Of a stretch of 8,255 nucleotides of DNA, positions 6,049 to 8,255 are shown piece after piece. Numbering within the stretch: the stretch's first letter is position 1; every line of letters starts with the position of its first letter. Source of the stretch: an uncultured Pseudomonadota bacterium. Its GTDB lineage: Bacteria > Pseudomonadota > Gammaproteobacteria > Burkholderiales > Casimicrobiaceae. A program made the translations under genes and the position numbers. The notes beneath the pieces were generated by a model, which worked only from the letters and a program-made list of their open reading frames with translations, did not search any database and was not told the origin of the DNA. The stretch spans positions 1 to 8,255 of the forward strand of contig CALFEY010000327.1 in NCBI GenBank assembly GCA_937958295.1, given 5' to 3'.

Positions 6049-7465
6049 GCTCGCCCACGCGCACGATCTTCATCGTGTTGGTGCCGCCGGCCTTGCCCAT
6101 GGGCTCGCCGATCGTGAGCACGATGAAGTCGCCCGCCTTGACCTCGCCCTTGGCCACGAGGAGCGCCTCGGCGGCGAGCAGCACCGCGTCCCGATCGGTG
6201 CCCTGCTCGAGGTAGAGCGGATGCACGTTGCGGTACAGCGCCATCTTGCGCTGCGACCCGACCTTCGGCGTGAGCGCGAAGATCGGGCAGCCGCCGTTGT
6301 GGCGGGACATCCACAGCGCGGTGGAGCCGGAGTCGGTGAGCGAGGCGATCGCCTTGGCCTTCAAGTGATACGCCGTGAAGAGCGTGGCCATGGCGATCGA
6401 CTGGTCCACGCGCGTGAAGGTGCTGTTCAGGAAGTCGCGATCGAGCTCCACCGGCCCCGACTTCTCGGCCTCCACGCAGATCTGCGCCATGTTCTCCACG
6501 GTCTCGACGGGGTACTTGCCGGCGGCGGTCTCGGCGGAGAGCATCACGGCGTCGGTGCCGTCGAGCACGGCGTTGGCCACGTCGGAGACTTCCGCGCGCG
6601 TGGGCACCGGCGCAAGGATCATCGACTCCATCATCTGCGTGGCGGTGATGGTGAGCTTGTTGCGATCGCGCGCGAGCTTGATCATGCGCTTTTGCAGGCC
6701 CGGCACGGCGGCGTTGCCCACCTCCACCGCGAGGTCGCCGCGCGCAACCATGATGCCGTCGGAGGCTTCCACGATCTCGTCGAGATAGGTGATGGCCTCG
6801 GCGCGCTCTATCTTGGCGATGAGCAGCGACTTGCCGCCGGCGGCGCGCATGAGCTGGCGCGCCATGTACATGTCTTCCTTGTTCTTGGGAAACGACACCG
6901 CGAGGTAGTCGGCCTCGATCTGCGCGGCCGTCTTCACGTCGTCCATGTCCTTGGACGTGAGCGCGGGCGCGGTGAGGCCGCCGCCCATGCGGTTGATGCC
7001 CTTGTTGTTGGACAGCGTGCCACCCAGCACGACCTTGGTGTTGATGCGCGGGCCGTCCACCGACTCCACGAGGAGCTGGATGAGGCCATCGTTGAGCAGG
7101 AGCAACGCCCCGGGGCCGACGTCGCGCGGCAGCTCCTTGTAGTCGAGGCTCGCGCGCGTGTCGTCGCCGGTCTCCGCTTCGGCATCGAGGATGAAGCCCT
7201 GGCCGGCCACGAGCTCGACGCGGCCGTTGGGAAACTTGCCCACGCGGATCTTGGGCCCCTGCAGGTCGGCCATGATCGCCACCTCGCGCCCGAGCTTCTG
7301 CGCGCAGTCGCGCACGATCGCGGCGCGCTCGACGTGATCGGCCGCCGTGCCGTGCGAGAAGTTGAGGCGCACGACGTCAACACCGGCGGCGAGCATGCGC
7401 GACATCACGGCTGCCGAGGTACAGGCCGGGCCGAGCGTGGCAACGATCTTGGTGGCGCGCGTCAC
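6038..7465 (-). CDS. pyk: Pyruvate kinase
   Basis: This 475-residue cytoplasmic glycolytic enzyme transfers phosphate from phosphoenolpyruvate to ADP, giving pyruvate and ATP. Its length and motifs are normal for the bacterial family. It has an N-terminal TKIVATLGPA, then NFSHG (35-39), ADLQGPKIR (67-74) and a B-domain at about 75-155. The IAKIERAEA catalytic segment has K218, followed by MVARGDLAVE (239-248) for metal and substrate binding, TATQMMESM (274-282), and DGTDAVMLSAETAAGKYP (302-319). The C-terminal domain has the DSGSTA segment (378-383) and ends in GEPMGKAGGTNTMKI. The start is GTG at 7465, with AGGA about 8 nt upstream; the family's N-terminal strand begins immediately after and no in-frame ATG precedes it. 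It lies 144 bp downstream of pgk on the same strand. In many betaproteobacteria fba follows pyk, but here the next gene is the convergent regulator-lactonase. Confidence 0.97.
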   Translation of the reverse strand: MTRATKIVATLGPACTSAAVMSRMLAAGVDVVRLNFSHGTAADHVERAAIVRDCAQKLGREVAIMADLQGPKIRVGKFPNGRVELVAGQGFILDAEAETGDDTRASLDYKELPRDVGPGALLLLNDGLIQLLVESVDGPRINTKVVLGGTLSNNKGINRMGGGLTAPALTSKDMDDVKTAAQIEADYLAVSFPKNKEDMYMARQLMRAAGGKSLLIAKIERAEAITYLDEIVEASDGIMVARGDLAVEVGNAAVPGLQKRMIKLARDRNKLTITATQMMESMILAPVPTRAEVSDVANAVLDGTDAVMLSAETAAGKYPVETVENMAQICVEAEKSGPVELDRDFLNSTFTRVDQSIAMATLFTAYHLKAKAIASLTDSGSTALWMSRHNGGCPIFALTPKVGSQRKMALYRNVHPLYLEQGTDRDAVLLAAEALLVAKGEVKAGDFIVLTIGEPMGKAGGTNTMKIVRVGEHRV

Positions 7466-7530
7466 TTGGAATTCCTGTCGAGTACGTAGGGTGAGCGGCG
7501 GATGTTACGGCAATTCGCGGCGATCACGAA

Positions 7531-7562
7531 AAGGCGAGGCCGCGGCGCGCATCTGCCGCCTT
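7531..7562 (-). terminator. Weak candidate terminator or attenuator between pgk and pyk
   Basis: On the minus strand AAGGCG and CGCCTT can pair across a 20-nt GC-rich loop, and the 3' arm runs into TTTT (complement of AAAA at 7529-7532). The stem is only 6 bp and the T-run is short, so read-through from pgk into pyk would be expected. The 144-bp gap holds no gene that I can support. Confidence 0.25.
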
Positions 7563-7609
7563 GCGGCCATGGCCGGCGCAACCGCGCGCGGCCCGGCCGT
7601 CGCGTGCCT

Positions 7610-8255
7610 TCACGCGCGCGACTCGAGCGCGGCCACCGCGGGCAGCGTCTTGCCCTCGAGGAACTCGAGGAAGGCACCGCCGCCGGTGGAGATGTAGCCG
7701 ATGCGATCGGCAAGCCCGAACTTGGCGATGGCCGCCAGGGTGTCGCCGCCGCCGGCGATGGAGAAGGCGGGACTTGCGGCGATGGCCTCAGCAAGCGTCC
7801 GTGTGCCTCCAGCGAAGGCGTCGAACTCGAATACGCCCACCGGGCCGTTCCACACGATCGTGCCCGCCTTTGCGATGATCATCTTCAACGCCGCCACCGA
7901 GGTGGGGCCGATGTCGAGGATGAGGTCGTCCGGCGCGACGTTCTCGATCGCCTTCTGCGTGGGGACCGCCGTCTCCTTGAATTCCTTCGCCGTGACGACA
8001 TCGATGGGCAGCGGCACCTTGCCCGGGAACTCGGCGAGGATCGCCTTGGCCTCGTCGACCAAGTCCTCCTCGGCGAGCGAGCTGCCGATGTTGCCGCCCG
8101 CGGCGAGGATGAACGTGTTGGCAATGCCGCCGCCGACGACGAGCGTGTCGACTTTGGCGAGGAGCGCGCGCAGGATCGTGAGCTTGGTGGAGACCTTGGA
8201 GCCGGCCACGATCGCGACCAGCGGGCGCCTGGGCGCGGCAAGCGCGCGTCCGAGG
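7610..8255 (-). CDS. pgk: Phosphoglycerate kinase, C-terminal part (5' end outside the window)
   Basis: The visible 214 codons are the C-terminal half of phosphoglycerate kinase, which makes ATP and 3-phosphoglycerate from 1,3-bisphosphoglycerate in glycolysis. The frame is open to the window edge, starting LGRALAAPRRPLVAIVAGSK, so an apparent GTG start at 8209 is really an internal valine codon. Family signatures follow in order: AGSKVSTKL, TLVVGGGIANTF, GSSLAEEDLV, ILDIGPTSV, the nucleotide-site motif WNGPVGVFEFDAF, IAGGGDT, and the C-terminal STGGGAFLEFLEGKTLPAVAAL. The family is about 390-400 residues, so a little over half is present and the C-terminus is intact. It precedes pyk on the same strand, an arrangement common in betaproteobacteria. 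Nothing unusual is visible. Confidence 0.97.
   Translation of the reverse strand, partial: LGRALAAPRRPLVAIVAGSKVSTKLTILRALLAKVDTLVVGGGIANTFILAAGGNIGSSLAEEDLVDEAKAILAEFPGKVPLPIDVVTAKEFKETAVPTQKAIENVAPDDLILDIGPTSVAALKMIIAKAGTIVWNGPVGVFEFDAFAGGTRTLAEAIAASPAFSIAGGGDTLAAIAKFGLADRIGYISTGGGAFLEFLEGKTLPAVAALESRA

Noticed and set aside
6011..7489. Long plus-strand open frame of 492 codons opposite pyk
   Set aside because: It covers the whole of a highly conserved pyruvate kinase gene on the other strand and shows only compositionally biased sequence.
7502..7530. Possible pyk promoter on the minus strand (TTCGTG, 17 bp, TAACAT)
   Set aside because: Spacing is right, but the -35 box matches the consensus at only two bases and the -10 at four, which is common by chance in this sequence.
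7564..7575. 12-bp palindrome CGGCCATGGCCG between pgk and pyk
   Set aside because: It is short and GC-rich with no loop; such palindromes are frequent at this base composition and no function is suggested.
8207..8209. GTG at 8209 as start of a 199-residue protein
   Set aside because: The same frame continues to the window edge with conserved phosphoglycerate kinase sequence, so this is an internal valine codon.

Overview
The window is GC-rich, compactly coded and looks like a chromosomal segment of a betaproteobacterium (Burkholderiales or a relative). The pgk-pyk gene order, the protein sequences and the strong Shine-Dalgarno sites suggest this; I infer it only to class level. All visible coding sequence is explained by seven genes. 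I see no tRNA, rRNA, CRISPR array, insertion sequence or phage gene.

Left part (about 103-4117, minus strand): a four-gene sugar-acid or sugar uptake operon. In transcription order it has a DapA/NAL-superfamily lyase (3185-4117), a secreted ABC substrate-binding protein (1884-3137), and two MalF/MalG-type permeases (933-1826 and 103-936) that overlap by 4 bp. No ATPase is present, so it must lie beyond the left edge or elsewhere. The lyase has the Schiff-base lysine but has lost the tyrosine and arginine of true dihydrodipicolinate synthases, which fits a 2-keto-3-deoxy-sugar-acid dehydratase or aldolase better.

Middle (4118-5992, plus strand): a divergent gene for one 582-residue protein that joins a complete IclR-family regulator to a complete SMP-30/gluconolactonase-family enzyme with all its metal ligands. 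The 126-bp divergent intergenic region carries a perfect 19-bp palindrome (4137-4155) just upstream of an extended -10 element (4160-4168). A regulator physically joined to a lactonase, controlling an adjacent transporter and keto-acid lyase operon, is the most unusual feature here. Together the genes suggest import of a sugar or sugar lactone, lactone opening, and processing of a keto-deoxy acid, as in non-phosphorylative pentose or hexose pathways. The sugar dehydrogenase and aldonate dehydratase such a pathway needs are not in the window.

Right part (6038-8255, minus strand): the glycolytic genes pgk (only its C-terminal 214 codons are visible) and pyk (complete). They converge on the fusion gene across a 45-bp gap. 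They are housekeeping genes and mark where the catabolic island joins core chromosome.
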